Shown piece after piece: positions 24,473 to 33,087 of a DNA stretch of 64,000 nt (position 1 is its first letter; every line of letters begins with the position of its first letter). A model generated the notes under the pieces. It was not told where the DNA came from, searched no databases, and worked only from the letters and a program-made list of their open reading frames with translations. Made by a program: the position numbers and the translations under genes. The stretch covers positions 62,001 to 126,000 of the forward strand of contig CAZMNW010000049.1 of the NCBI GenBank assembly GCA_964567755.1, in the 5' to 3' direction. The DNA is from DASRJW01 sp964567755. Its GTDB lineage: Bacteria > Krumholzibacteriota > Krumholzibacteriia > G020349025.

Positions 24473-25953
24473 GGACGAAAGCGGCGTTGGCGCGCCAGGC
24501 GCGGGCGCAGACCGGTGGGGGTCGGTGGTGCGCTCGCGCGGCGACCCATCGCTGCACGTTCTTCGGCATTCTTCTTCTTGCACTGGCACCAGTGGCCGCA
24601 AACTCCACGCCTGTCTATTCCGCCCGCGCCGGACGCAGTTGCGACAACTGCCACCTGACGCCCAATACGTGGGTAAACCCACGTCTCTTCGATCGCAAGT
24701 GCAGCCTATCTTGCCAAGTCTGCCACGTGGACCCATCGGGCGGCGGCATGCGCAATGCTTCGGGACGTTTCTACCAGCGCGCCACACTGCCCGCTGTCGC
24801 CACGAGTCCGCGTCCGACCCAAGATTGGGACCGCGATTTCCTCGGGCTCTTCGAGCGCCATGACCGCGCCACCACCTATACCGACAGCTTGCCCCAAGGC
24901 CCCGCGTCGGCAGCGCAGCGCACCGCGCCGCAATTCGCCCCGCAAGACATCTGGGCGCTCGGGCGGCCGCTCGGCGATGCTTCGGTGCATGCCCTGTTTC
25001 AGGGACGCTATGGCGCGCTGCATGCGGATCCAGCGTTGCGCATCGGCTGGGATCTGCGACTTGCGACTTACTGGGCCGGAAGTGTCGCCGTCTTCCCCAT
25101 GCAAGCCGATGCCAACGTCACCGCGCATCCGCTCGAACACTTCACGCTTCTCGCCAATGTCGGCGTGCGCGCTCGCGCGGGCGGTTTCCGCGACACACGA
25201 CAAGATCCGCGCACACCCTATTTTCGTGAGCTCTTCGTCCTCGTGCACGAGGCGCCGCTTGCGAGCTACGTCAAGATCGGTCGGTTCGTTCCCGCATTCG
25301 GCCTGCGTCTCGACGATCACACGGCCTTCACGCGCCGCCTGTTCGAGCTCGATGCTTCGTTGCCGGAAACACGCGTCACCGGAGTCGAGCTGGGTCTGGC
25401 GCCGAATTACCCCTTCGCCAGCATTTCCTATTTCGCCGGCGGCTCGCGCACCGAGGCACCGCCTTCCTGGAACGTCTTCGAACCTCCGGAGGGCCATGGC
25501 GCAGCACTGCATCTCGGCTGGCGCGACGAAGGCTGGAGCCTGGGCGGGAGCGTGCTCGCTCGGCGCCGGCCGCTGGCACACGGTGGCGATGCAACGAGCG
25601 CTGCACTGTTCGCCAGCTTCAATCCGTGGACCTACTGGCGGCGCCTCCCGGTCACGTTGCTCGCCGAGCTCGACGTCGGCTCGCGCATGCGTTCCAGCGG
25701 CCAGCAAACCCACGGGCTCGCCTTCCATCAGGAGATCACCTGGCTCGCGGGGAACGGCGTCAACTTTCTGTTGGCCCAAGATTGGTCGGACCCGGATACG
25801 GAAGTCCTCGACGATCATGCCTGGCGTCTCACCGGCGGCATCCAGTTCACGCCCGCACCGGGTGTGGCGCTCGACACCCGCGCGCGCCTGCTCGTTCCCG
25901 CGGGCGACCTCACGGATGCAGACATCCTCGTGCAGCTCCGGTTGTACAACTGA
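24469..25953 (+). CDS. Diheme cytochrome domain fused to a predicted outer-membrane beta-barrel
   Basis: 494 residues. A signal peptide (FFGILLLALAPVAANS) is followed by two heme-c motifs, CDNCH (Cys58-His62) and CQVCH (Cys82-His86), close together in about 45 residues. The remaining 370 residues alternate hydrophobic and polar positions with many aromatic ends, as in a porin, and end in LRLYN, close to the aromatic C terminus used for barrel insertion. MtrB-like porins carry a CxxC near the N terminus and work with separate multiheme cytochromes; here two CxxCH sites are part of the barrel polypeptide. This suggests electron passage through the outer membrane, but it is inference. The gene overlaps the monoheme lipoprotein gene by 4 bp. 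Confidence 0.7.
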   Translation: MRTKAALARQARAQTGGGRWCARAATHRCTFFGILLLALAPVAANSTPVYSARAGRSCDNCHLTPNTWVNPRLFDRKCSLSCQVCHVDPSGGGMRNASGRFYQRATLPAVATSPRPTQDWDRDFLGLFERHDRATTYTDSLPQGPASAAQRTAPQFAPQDIWALGRPLGDASVHALFQGRYGALHADPALRIGWDLRLATYWAGSVAVFPMQADANVTAHPLEHFTLLANVGVRARAGGFRDTRQDPRTPYFRELFVLVHEAPLASYVKIGRFVPAFGLRLDDHTAFTRRLFELDASLPETRVTGVELGLAPNYPFASISYFAGGSRTEAPPSWNVFEPPEGHGAALHLGWRDEGWSLGGSVLARRRPLAHGGDATSAALFASFNPWTYWRRLPVTLLAELDVGSRMRSSGQQTHGLAFHQEITWLAGNGVNFLLAQDWSDPDTEVLDDHAWRLTGGIQFTPAPGVALDTRARLLVPAGDLTDADILVQLRLYN

Positions 25954-26010
25954 GTGCGCAAGACCCTACAGAAATGTGTGCATCGGCGCTGGACTGCGTT
26001 CGAGGCGTGA

Positions 26011-27495
26011 TCAAGAATCCGCATCGAGTGCGGCATCCGAATGCATTCCGAGCTGCGACTCGGAAAACACCTCGGCCTCGAAACGATGGATGGTAGCGCC
26101 GCGCCGCCATGCGTCCGCAGGCAGGTCGGCTTTGCGGCACACGGCGTCGAGGAACTGCAGACGATTCCAGCCCATGTGCGCGGGAACCTGCGGCAGCAGG
26201 ATGCCGCGTTTGCCCTCGTGCACGACGGCGAGGCCGTCGCGCCCCATGCGGATCTCCTCGACCCCACTCGCGTCGAGCACCGGACCCAGGACCGAGATCT
26301 CGATGTCGAGGTGTGGCAGCTCCGCGGCCACAACCGGATCGAAGCGCGGGTCTCGCAGGGCCGCGGACGTCGCATTCTCACTCACGGCGGCATGGAGCTC
26401 GCCCTTGGGCTCGAGCCAGCCGATGCAACCGCGCAACCTGCCGTCGCGCCGATCGTGCAAGCTGACGAAAGCGCCGCGATGCGTGCGCAGCGCCGGTGAT
26501 TCCGCCGCCCTGGAATCACACTTCGGCGCGCCAATCGCGTGGGCGATGCTGTTGCGCGCCAGTTGCAACAGCTCGCGTTTGTCCGCGGTGGAAAGCCGCT
26601 CTTCCCCCGTCCCCGTGGGCGGCGCGTCGCCTTCGGCAAACGCCAGTGCCGCGTAGCTCACCGAATGCGACCAGTCACCCGTGAGCGATCCCGACGTCGT
26701 ATACGCCAGCAGCTCGCCCCTCCAGCGCGACCCTGCGAGACGAAGGAGTAGCAGCAGCGGGCGCCGGCCGCAGATGGTGTTGCCTGTGCGCAGCAAGACC
26801 TCTTCGAACTCGGCCGCTGCGCCACGCTTGAGCGCTGCGAGGGCCTGTGCATCGGTCGCCTCGATCCGCCCGGGCACATCCTCGGTAAATGGGACGTAGT
26901 CGAAGGCGCGGCCGTAGTGCATGAAGTCGCTGCTCACCACAATCAGTGTGCGCTCGTCGAGGAGCGCCGCGACGCCGGACACGAGGGCCGCTTGCGTCGC
27001 CGCGTCGGCATCCTCGCCCACCAGCACCGGCACGAGCGACGACTCCGGCAAGCAGTGTTGCAAAAACGGGAGCTGCATCTCGATGGCGTGTTCTGTCGCG
27101 AATGGGCGCGCCGAGCACACGACACCCGGTAGTGCGGCGAGTCGTTCGACGGCCTCGACGTCGATGCGCATGCGCCCGAGTGGCGACTCGTAAGACGACG
27201 ACGGATCCACCGCAAGACCACGCAGAGCGACATGGTGGCTCGGAGCCAGAACGAGGATGCGCTGGTGACGCGCGGGGGAGAGCCCGACATACGCAGCCGC
27301 GGCCGTGGGGCCCGAATACCGCAGTCCCGCGTGCGGTGCCACCAACGCGCGCACCCGATCGCGTGCCGCCGGCGGTGCAGCCGCGTGCAACATTGCCTCG
27401 ATCTCTGCGGCGAGAGCAGCAGGATCGTCCGGGTACCAGCTGCCTGCAACGGCTGCTGGACGAACTCCGGCCGACTGGAAGCGCGGAACCGACAT
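26011..27495 (-). CDS. Fused MEMO1 (AmmeMemoRadiSam B) and AMMECR1 (AmmeMemoRadiSam A) protein
   Basis: 494 residues made of two known domains. Residues 1-285 are a MEMO1-family dioxygenase-like fold (AVAGSWYPDDPAAL, LVAPHAGLRYSG, LAPSHH, VVSSDFMHYG), with the His and Asp residues of its metal site. Residues 310-494 are an AMMECR1 domain with its hallmark LRGCIG in RLRGCIGWL. In many genomes MEMO, AMMECR1 and a radical-SAM protein form one system of unknown biochemistry. The radical-SAM partner is not in this window. Start at 27495 follows AAAGGAG; the open frame goes on 15 codons upstream without support. It is divergent from the outer-membrane protein at 27702 and convergent with the barrel cytochrome. 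Confidence 0.92.
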   Translation of the reverse strand: MSVPRFQSAGVRPAAVAGSWYPDDPAALAAEIEAMLHAAAPPAARDRVRALVAPHAGLRYSGPTAAAAYVGLSPARHQRILVLAPSHHVALRGLAVDPSSSYESPLGRMRIDVEAVERLAALPGVVCSARPFATEHAIEMQLPFLQHCLPESSLVPVLVGEDADAATQAALVSGVAALLDERTLIVVSSDFMHYGRAFDYVPFTEDVPGRIEATDAQALAALKRGAAAEFEEVLLRTGNTICGRRPLLLLLRLAGSRWRGELLAYTTSGSLTGDWSHSVSYAALAFAEGDAPPTGTGEERLSTADKRELLQLARNSIAHAIGAPKCDSRAAESPALRTHRGAFVSLHDRRDGRLRGCIGWLEPKGELHAAVSENATSAALRDPRFDPVVAAELPHLDIEISVLGPVLDASGVEEIRMGRDGLAVVHEGKRGILLPQVPAHMGWNRLQFLDAVCRKADLPADAWRRGATIHRFEAEVFSESQLGMHSDAALDADS

Positions 27496-27701
27496 ACCGC
27501 ACTCCTTTGGCGCGGCGCCACGCCGCTCGTGAAACGACACCAGAAGGTTTGGCGCTGCACGACTGCAGGGAACTCGAGTGGCGGCCCGGCTTCACAGCCT
27601 AGTCCTGGCGCGCGGAGCCCGCAAGGCCTCGTACGACGTCCGGAACATGGCATGTGCGTTGCTTTTGCGATCACCGGACGGCTGCCCAGAGGAGAATCGC
27701 C

Positions 27702-28478
27702 ATGCTGCGCAAAGTCTTGTTCGGATGTTTACTCTGTGTCGGTCTCGCTGGCCGCGCTTCTGCCCAGGTGAGCGCGATCGACCTCGAGGTATCCGCCGCG
27801 TTCCTCTCCAAGTACATCTGGAACGGCTTCGATCGCATTCGTGGCTTCGGTCTGGACACGGGCCCGGTGCTGCAACCGAAGGTGAGCCTGGGAATGGGCA
27901 ACACACCGATGCATGCGGCAGTCGGCGGCTCCTTTGTGATGAACGACGACAGCGAGCTGCACGAGACCACGTACACCGTGTATGTCGAACGCTATTCCAC
28001 CCCGTTGACGCGCCTGGGGTTTGGCTACACCTACTACGACGACCGCATCGAACCGCTTCTGGGCAGCGAAGATGGCGACGCCCACGAGATCTGGGCAGCG
28101 CTCAGCTCACGCAACGTCGCCGGCATGCGCACCGCCGCCGCCGTCAAGTACGAGATGTCGGCGCGTGAGCACTACGACTCCTTCTTCTTCGGCTTGGCCG
28201 AGTTCGGATACTCGTTCCCGCTGGTGCCCGCGGCCGCCACCGGCATAGGGCTGGACCTGGAGGCAACGACCCGCATCCTGTACAACACCAGCATTCAATC
28301 GCAGGGAATCGAATCGGTGCAGAGCGGTGTGTCTGCCTGGCAAATGGGCCTGGCCGCCGAGCTGCGCGCTGCGCGCGTCCTGGTCAAACCCTCGCTGCAA
28401 TACCAAGTGACGCTCGAGGACAGCGTCAACGACGAGAACCCCTTGTGGGGAGGAATCTCGGTCGCGTACTCGTTCTGA
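27702..28478 (+). CDS. Putative outer-membrane beta-barrel protein
   Basis: 258 residues. The signal peptide LFGCLLCVGLAGRASAQ is followed by alternating beta strands with many Tyr and Phe (AAFLSKYIWNGFDR, RLGFGYTYYD, LAEFGYSFPL), and the chain ends SVAYSF with a C-terminal Phe, as expected for a substrate of the Bam machinery. It resembles uncharacterised secreted barrel proteins; no enzyme motif is seen. The start at 27702 follows AGAGGAGA by seven bases; the frame upstream is not used. It is alone on its strand before the phosphorylase. Confidence 0.75.
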   Translation: MLRKVLFGCLLCVGLAGRASAQVSAIDLEVSAAFLSKYIWNGFDRIRGFGLDTGPVLQPKVSLGMGNTPMHAAVGGSFVMNDDSELHETTYTVYVERYSTPLTRLGFGYTYYDDRIEPLLGSEDGDAHEIWAALSSRNVAGMRTAAAVKYEMSAREHYDSFFFGLAEFGYSFPLVPAAATGIGLDLEATTRILYNTSIQSQGIESVQSGVSAWQMGLAAELRAARVLVKPSLQYQVTLEDSVNDENPLWGGISVAYSF

Positions 28479-28875
28479 CCAAACCCCTGGGCCCCCCCAC
28501 ACAGCCGCGCCACGAACATCGAAGCGGCATGGTTGGAATCGAGCCACCTCGCGGCCCGGTACGGCGGTCGCATGTCGTTTGCCGAATCGACTCGAGTCCG
28601 AGCGCCGCACGGCATCCAGGCAGAGATGGACGCCATCCAGACCGGCGCAAAGGAAATGCAGCCCTAGATTCCGCGGCGATTCGGCACGTTGTCCGCATCA
28701 CCAGAGCCGGTGGGGTGTTGACGCTAGAGCCGGTGGGGTGTTGACGCTGGAACCTCAGGGGCGCGGCCCGGGTCCATACGAAGCCGCCCTTTCACGCCCC
28801 CCGCGGTGCGGATATATTGATCCCCCTGTGCGCGACGTTGAATGACGACGTGCGAATCGAGGAAGGGATGACGCG
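28479..28875. other. Intergenic region upstream of the phosphorylase
   Basis: About 400 bp with no supportable gene. It holds an exact tandem duplication of 23 bp (28703-28748). AGGAAGGG eight bases before 28876 is the ribosome-binding site of the phosphorylase, and the promoter should lie in the 28750-28850 part. Confidence 0.5.
28703..28748. repeat. Exact tandem duplication of a 23-bp unit
   Basis: The unit, beginning AGAGCCGGTGGGG and ending TGTTGACGCT, occurs twice head to tail at 28703-28725 and 28726-28748 with no mismatch. It may be a duplicated binding site or a slippage product; a minisatellite would need more copies. Confidence 0.85.
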
Positions 28876-30618
28876 ATGCGATTGACGCCCGCCGTGTTGC
28901 CGACCAAGGTCGCCTACTTCTCCATGGAAGTCGGGGTCGATCCGAACATCCCCACGTACAGCGGCGGCCTTGGCGTGTTGGCGGGCGATACGCTGCGGCA
29001 AGCAGCGGACCTCCACGTCCCCATGGTCGGCGTCACCCTCCTGCAGCGCCGCGGCTACTTGCAGCAGAAACTCGATTCGGTGGGGAATCAGTCCGAAAGC
29101 CCGACGTTGTGGCGACCCGAGGACCGGCTCGAACTGCGGCCGCAACGCGCCTCCCTCAGCCTCGAGGGCCGCGAGGTCACGATTCGCATCTGGTGCCATT
29201 TGATCGAAGGTGTGACGGGACACACGATCCCGCTCTACTTCCTCGATGCCGATGTCGAAGGCAACGACGCCTGGGACCGCGGCCTCACCGGGCAACTCTA
29301 TGGCGGTGACGAACGCTACCGTTTGTGCCAGGAGGTCGTCCTCGGCGTCGGCGGGCTGGCGGCACTGCGTGTGCTGGGGCACGGGCCAGACCTGCAACAT
29401 CACATGAACGAAGGCCATTCGTCGCTGCTCGCCCTGGCCCTGCTCGAGCGCCAGATGCGCGACCGCGATCTGCGCCTAGCGACTGCGGCGGATGTCGAAG
29501 TCGTGCGCTCGCGCTGTATCTTCACCACCCACACGCCAGTGCCGGCGGGGCATGACGTGTTCCCCGTCGATCTGGTACGGCACGTCCTCGGCAACGAACG
29601 CACCGAAGTCCTGCAGCGCTTCGAGTGCATCCGTGACGGCAAACTCAACATGACGACTCTGGCGATGACTTTCTCGCGCTACATCAATGGGGTGGCGATG
29701 CAGCATGGCGAGGTGTCGCGCAACATGTTCCACTTCCCGATCAATGCGATCACCAATGGCGTGCATGCGATTACCTGGACTTCGCCGCCCTTCCGTGAGC
29801 TCTTCGACCGCCACATTCCGGCATGGCGGCGCGACAACCTCTATTTGCGTTACGCGCTCAAGATCCCTCTCGAAGCAATCCGTGCCGCCCACCGCGAAGC
29901 CAAGGGCCGGCTGCTGGCGGAGATCGAGAACCGCGAGGGGCTGCGGCTCGACCCCGACGTCTTCACCATCGGCTACGCGCGGCGCGCCACCGTCTACAAG
30001 CGCGCCACCTTCATCGTTCAAGACCTGGAACGTTTGCGGCACTTGTCCAAAAACATCGGCCGGATGCAGATTCTATTTGCCGGCAAGGCGCACCCTTCCG
30101 ACAGCGGCGGCAAAGAGATGATCCGCGATCTGTTCACGGCCGCGACGCAACTCGGCACCGATCTGCGCATCGTTTTCCTGCAGAACTATGAGATGGAGCT
30201 GGCACTGCAGCTGGTGTCCGGCGTCGATCTGTGGCTCAACACCCCGCGGCGACCGCAGGAAGCGAGCGGCACCAGTGGCATGAAGGCGGCTCTGAACGGT
30301 GTGCCGAGCTTGAGCGTCCTCGACGGTTGGTGGGTCGAGGGACATCAAGAAGGCGTGACCGGTTGGGCGTTCGGCGACAGCTTCGAGCCCGATTCGCCGG
30401 CCGAGCTCGAGTCCCTGTATGACAAGCTCGAACGCGTGATCGTGCCGCTCTACTATCAGCAGCCGCTGGACTACGCCATGGTCATGCGCAACGCCATCGC
30501 GCTGAACGGCTCGTTCTTCAACACCCAGCGCATGCTGCTGCAGTACCTCACCAACGCCTACTTTCCACCTGGACAAATCCCTAACTCGACACCCGCCGGC
30601 GCCGGCATCCGCACCTGA
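28876..30618 (+). CDS. Alpha-glucan phosphorylase
   Basis: 580 residues of the shorter bacterial alpha-glucan phosphorylase group (distinct from the about 800-residue muscle type). It releases glucose 1-phosphate from glycogen or maltodextrin. AYFSMEVGVDPNIPTYSGGLG opens the domain, MNEGHSS and THTPVPAGHD are typical, and the pyridoxal-phosphate Lys is in SGTSGMKAALNG at about residue 470. No lid insertion is missing as far as I can see. AGGAAGGG lies eight bases before the ATG. With the debranching enzyme at 3977-6430 it gives a pathway for glycogen breakdown, although the two genes are 22 kb apart. Confidence 0.92.
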   Translation: MRLTPAVLPTKVAYFSMEVGVDPNIPTYSGGLGVLAGDTLRQAADLHVPMVGVTLLQRRGYLQQKLDSVGNQSESPTLWRPEDRLELRPQRASLSLEGREVTIRIWCHLIEGVTGHTIPLYFLDADVEGNDAWDRGLTGQLYGGDERYRLCQEVVLGVGGLAALRVLGHGPDLQHHMNEGHSSLLALALLERQMRDRDLRLATAADVEVVRSRCIFTTHTPVPAGHDVFPVDLVRHVLGNERTEVLQRFECIRDGKLNMTTLAMTFSRYINGVAMQHGEVSRNMFHFPINAITNGVHAITWTSPPFRELFDRHIPAWRRDNLYLRYALKIPLEAIRAAHREAKGRLLAEIENREGLRLDPDVFTIGYARRATVYKRATFIVQDLERLRHLSKNIGRMQILFAGKAHPSDSGGKEMIRDLFTAATQLGTDLRIVFLQNYEMELALQLVSGVDLWLNTPRRPQEASGTSGMKAALNGVPSLSVLDGWWVEGHQEGVTGWAFGDSFEPDSPAELESLYDKLERVIVPLYYQQPLDYAMVMRNAIALNGSFFNTQRMLLQYLTNAYFPPGQIPNSTPAGAGIRT

Positions 30619-30709
30619 TCTTCGCGCTTGCCCTCTGACGCCGCGCTCATTAACCTTTTCGGCGCCGATCGCCCCCCCGCTCGACTTCCGCTAACGCAAG
30701 GACAACCCA

Positions 30710-31213
30710 ATGAGTGCTCCAAAGCGCAAATCCTCCGGAGTCGGCACCGGGCCGCGTGGTGCCTCGCGTCGACATCTGGTGTTGTCGATCACACTCGTGG
30801 CTGCCGGGATCGGCCTGGGCATATACGCAAACCTTTCGCGCTCGGGCCCTGACGCTCCCGGCGCCGCACCACCGCGGGCTGCAATGACACCCGTGGACGG
30901 CCTGCAGAGTGATGCGACGGGCATGGTGGCCGCCATCGATCCGGAAACAGGCGCGCTCACGCAACCAACTGCCGCGCAGATGCAGGAATTGCAGGGCCCG
31001 AAGACGGACGCTGCGCAGAAAGCTTCCGAGGTCGCGACCTACCGACTGGCGGACGGAACGGTGATCGCGCATCTCGACGAGAGCTTCGATCACTACTCCG
31101 TCGTCGAGGTCGGAGCCGACGGGAAGTTGCAGCACGTCTGCCGGCAACCGGCGCACGATTGCTCACTGCATACACAGCCGGCTGGTCCGAGTACGACGGC
31201 GGTGGCAAAGTGA
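30710..31213 (+). CDS. Small membrane-anchored protein, resembles post-PEP-CTERM-1 domain proteins
   Basis: 167 residues. Cytoplasmic basic start, membrane segment at about 23-42 (LVLSITLVAAGIGLGIYANL), then a soluble exported part. The end has the run ADGTVIAHLDESFDHYSVV followed by GADGKLQHVC, similar in pattern to the domain named post-PEP-CTERM-1 that occurs next to secreted PA-domain proteins in other bacteria; I am not certain of this match. It is coupled to the metalloprotease by a GTGA overlap, so it is likely a chaperone, inhibitor or anchor for it. No enzyme motif seen. Confidence 0.5.
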   Translation: MSAPKRKSSGVGTGPRGASRRHLVLSITLVAAGIGLGIYANLSRSGPDAPGAAPPRAAMTPVDGLQSDATGMVAAIDPETGALTQPTAAQMQELQGPKTDAAQKASEVATYRLADGTVIAHLDESFDHYSVVEVGADGKLQHVCRQPAHDCSLHTQPAGPSTTAVAK

Positions 31214-32928
31214 GCATACATATCGTCAGAGCCAACGTGCCCCTCACCCCCATCCTCCTCGTCCTTGCCGTCGTCATCGCCGGTGTCTCCATTCCCAGCC
31301 TGGCCTCGGCGGCCACGATCACCATCGTCAACGTCGATGGCGCCAACGAAGGGTTCAACTCTTCCACGCCAGTCGTGCCCGTGGGTGGCAACCCCGGCAC
31401 GACGCTCGGGCAGCAGCGTCTCAACGTCTTCGTGCAGGCGGCGTCGATCTGGGGCAGCATCCTGCCGAGCACCGTCACCATCCGGGTCGAGTCTTCCTTC
31501 GATGCTCTCACTTGCGGCGCCACGAGCGCCGTGCTCGGTTCAGCCGGGGCCATCAACAGCGCACGCGATTTCGCCGGCGCGCCTTTCACCAGCACCTGGT
31601 ATCACATCGCGCTCGCCAACAAGATCGCCGGGGTCGACTTGATCCCAGCGTCGAACGACATCCGCGCCCGTTTTAATTCCAACATCAACGGCAGTCCGAG
31701 CTGCCTGGGCGGCACCAACTGGTACTATGGCTTCGACGGCAACGAGGGCACCAACATCGAGCTGCTTCCCGTGGTGCTGCACGAAATGGCACATGGCCTC
31801 GGGTTCAGCACCTTCATCGACTCGTCGACCGGACAGCTGTTCAACAGCTTCCCGGATGTGTACTCCCGCTTCATTCTCGACACGACGCTCGGTTTGCACT
31901 GGAACGAGATGACGCAGGCGCAGCGCCAAGCCTCGGCGGTGAACACGCAGGGCCTCGTGTGGGATGGACCGGCGGTGACGACGGTGGCCCCCTTGCTCCT
32001 GGGCGGCAGGCCTCGTGTGTTGGTGAACGCGCCCGCCGCGATCGACGGCAGTTACGTCGCCGGCACCGCCGCCTTCGGCGCCGCGCTCAGCGACGCCGGT
32101 ATGACCGGCGATGTCGTGCTCGCGGCCGACAACACCGGAACCTCGAGCGACGCCTGCGAGCCAATCCAGAACAACGTGAGCGGCAAGATCGCACTCATCG
32201 ACCGCGGCACGTGCTCCTTCGTGTCCAAAGCGGTCAATGCTCAAGCGGCCGGCGCCATCGGCGTCATCATCGCCGACAACGTGGCCGGCAGCACTCCCCC
32301 AAGCCTGGGCGGCTCCGACCCGAGCGTCACGATCCCCGTGGCGAGTCTCACGCTGGCCGATGGCAATACTCTGAAGGCCCAGCTCGGCAATGGCGTCAAC
32401 GCCACCCTCGGTTTGGATCCGACCTTGCTGGCCGGCGCCGATGCGCAACGCCGCGTGTTCCTCTACGCCCCGAACCCGGTGGAGCCAGGTTCCTCGATCT
32501 CACACTTCGATAAATCCGCGCTTCCCGACGTGCTGATGGAGCCCGCGCTGTCGGCGACGTTGTCGAGCGGCGTGGATCTCACGCGCTATCAGTTCGAAGA
32601 CATCGGCTGGTTGCCGCAGACGACGGATGCCGCCGAGGCCTACGCGACGCGCGTCCGCCTGCGGGCCGCAACCCCGAATCCATTCGGTCTCACCACCGCG
32701 GTGCGCTTCGAGCTGCCGCGCTCCGAGCACGTGGAGCTCGCCATTTACGATGTCGCCGGCCGTCTGGTCCGCCGCGTGGCCTCGACCGTGATGGGACCGG
32801 GGTCGTACTCGATTGTGTGGGACGGCACCGACGACCGTGGCCAGCCGACAGCGCCAGGCGTCTACTTCTCCGTGCTACGCAGCGCCGGCATGACCGAGTC
32901 GCAGCGGCTCGTGCGCCTGCACGGCTGA
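31210..32928 (+). CDS. Secreted zinc metalloprotease with PA domain and FlgD-type sorting domain
   Basis: 572 residues. Signal peptide (LLVLAVVIAGVSIPSLASAA), a catalytic part with HEMAHGLGF (about residues 193-201), where HEMAH matches the HExxH zinc motif, an inserted PA domain with ALIDRGTCSFVSKAVNAQAAGA and GVIIADN, and a C-terminal FlgD-Ig-like domain with TPNPFG, YDVAGRLVRR and WDGTDDRGQPTAPGVYF. The last domain is the sorting tail used for secretion in FCB-group bacteria. It probably degrades extracellular protein. Start is GTG at 31210, overlapping the upstream stop, so it is translationally coupled to the small anchored protein. Confidence 0.88.
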   Translation: MSIHIVRANVPLTPILLVLAVVIAGVSIPSLASAATITIVNVDGANEGFNSSTPVVPVGGNPGTTLGQQRLNVFVQAASIWGSILPSTVTIRVESSFDALTCGATSAVLGSAGAINSARDFAGAPFTSTWYHIALANKIAGVDLIPASNDIRARFNSNINGSPSCLGGTNWYYGFDGNEGTNIELLPVVLHEMAHGLGFSTFIDSSTGQLFNSFPDVYSRFILDTTLGLHWNEMTQAQRQASAVNTQGLVWDGPAVTTVAPLLLGGRPRVLVNAPAAIDGSYVAGTAAFGAALSDAGMTGDVVLAADNTGTSSDACEPIQNNVSGKIALIDRGTCSFVSKAVNAQAAGAIGVIIADNVAGSTPPSLGGSDPSVTIPVASLTLADGNTLKAQLGNGVNATLGLDPTLLAGADAQRRVFLYAPNPVEPGSSISHFDKSALPDVLMEPALSATLSSGVDLTRYQFEDIGWLPQTTDAAEAYATRVRLRAATPNPFGLTTAVRFELPRSEHVELAIYDVAGRLVRRVASTVMGPGSYSIVWDGTDDRGQPTAPGVYFSVLRSAGMTESQRLVRLHG

Positions 32929-33087
32929 ATCGCCGCACGCTCGAAAAAAGAGGGACCTGGGCAGAGTTCCCTGCTAGAGTGCGGCGCATTGGTCAGCGCG
33001 ATCGGATTGTCGCATCAGTTGCTCTACACACGCGGTCGGCATCTGCTCGCTCGCCTAAACTTCTCGTTCACGAAGTAGAAATGAGGG

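Noticed and set aside
24706..25818. 370-residue minus-strand frame opposite the barrel cytochrome
   Set aside because: Antisense, no motif, no ribosome-binding site.
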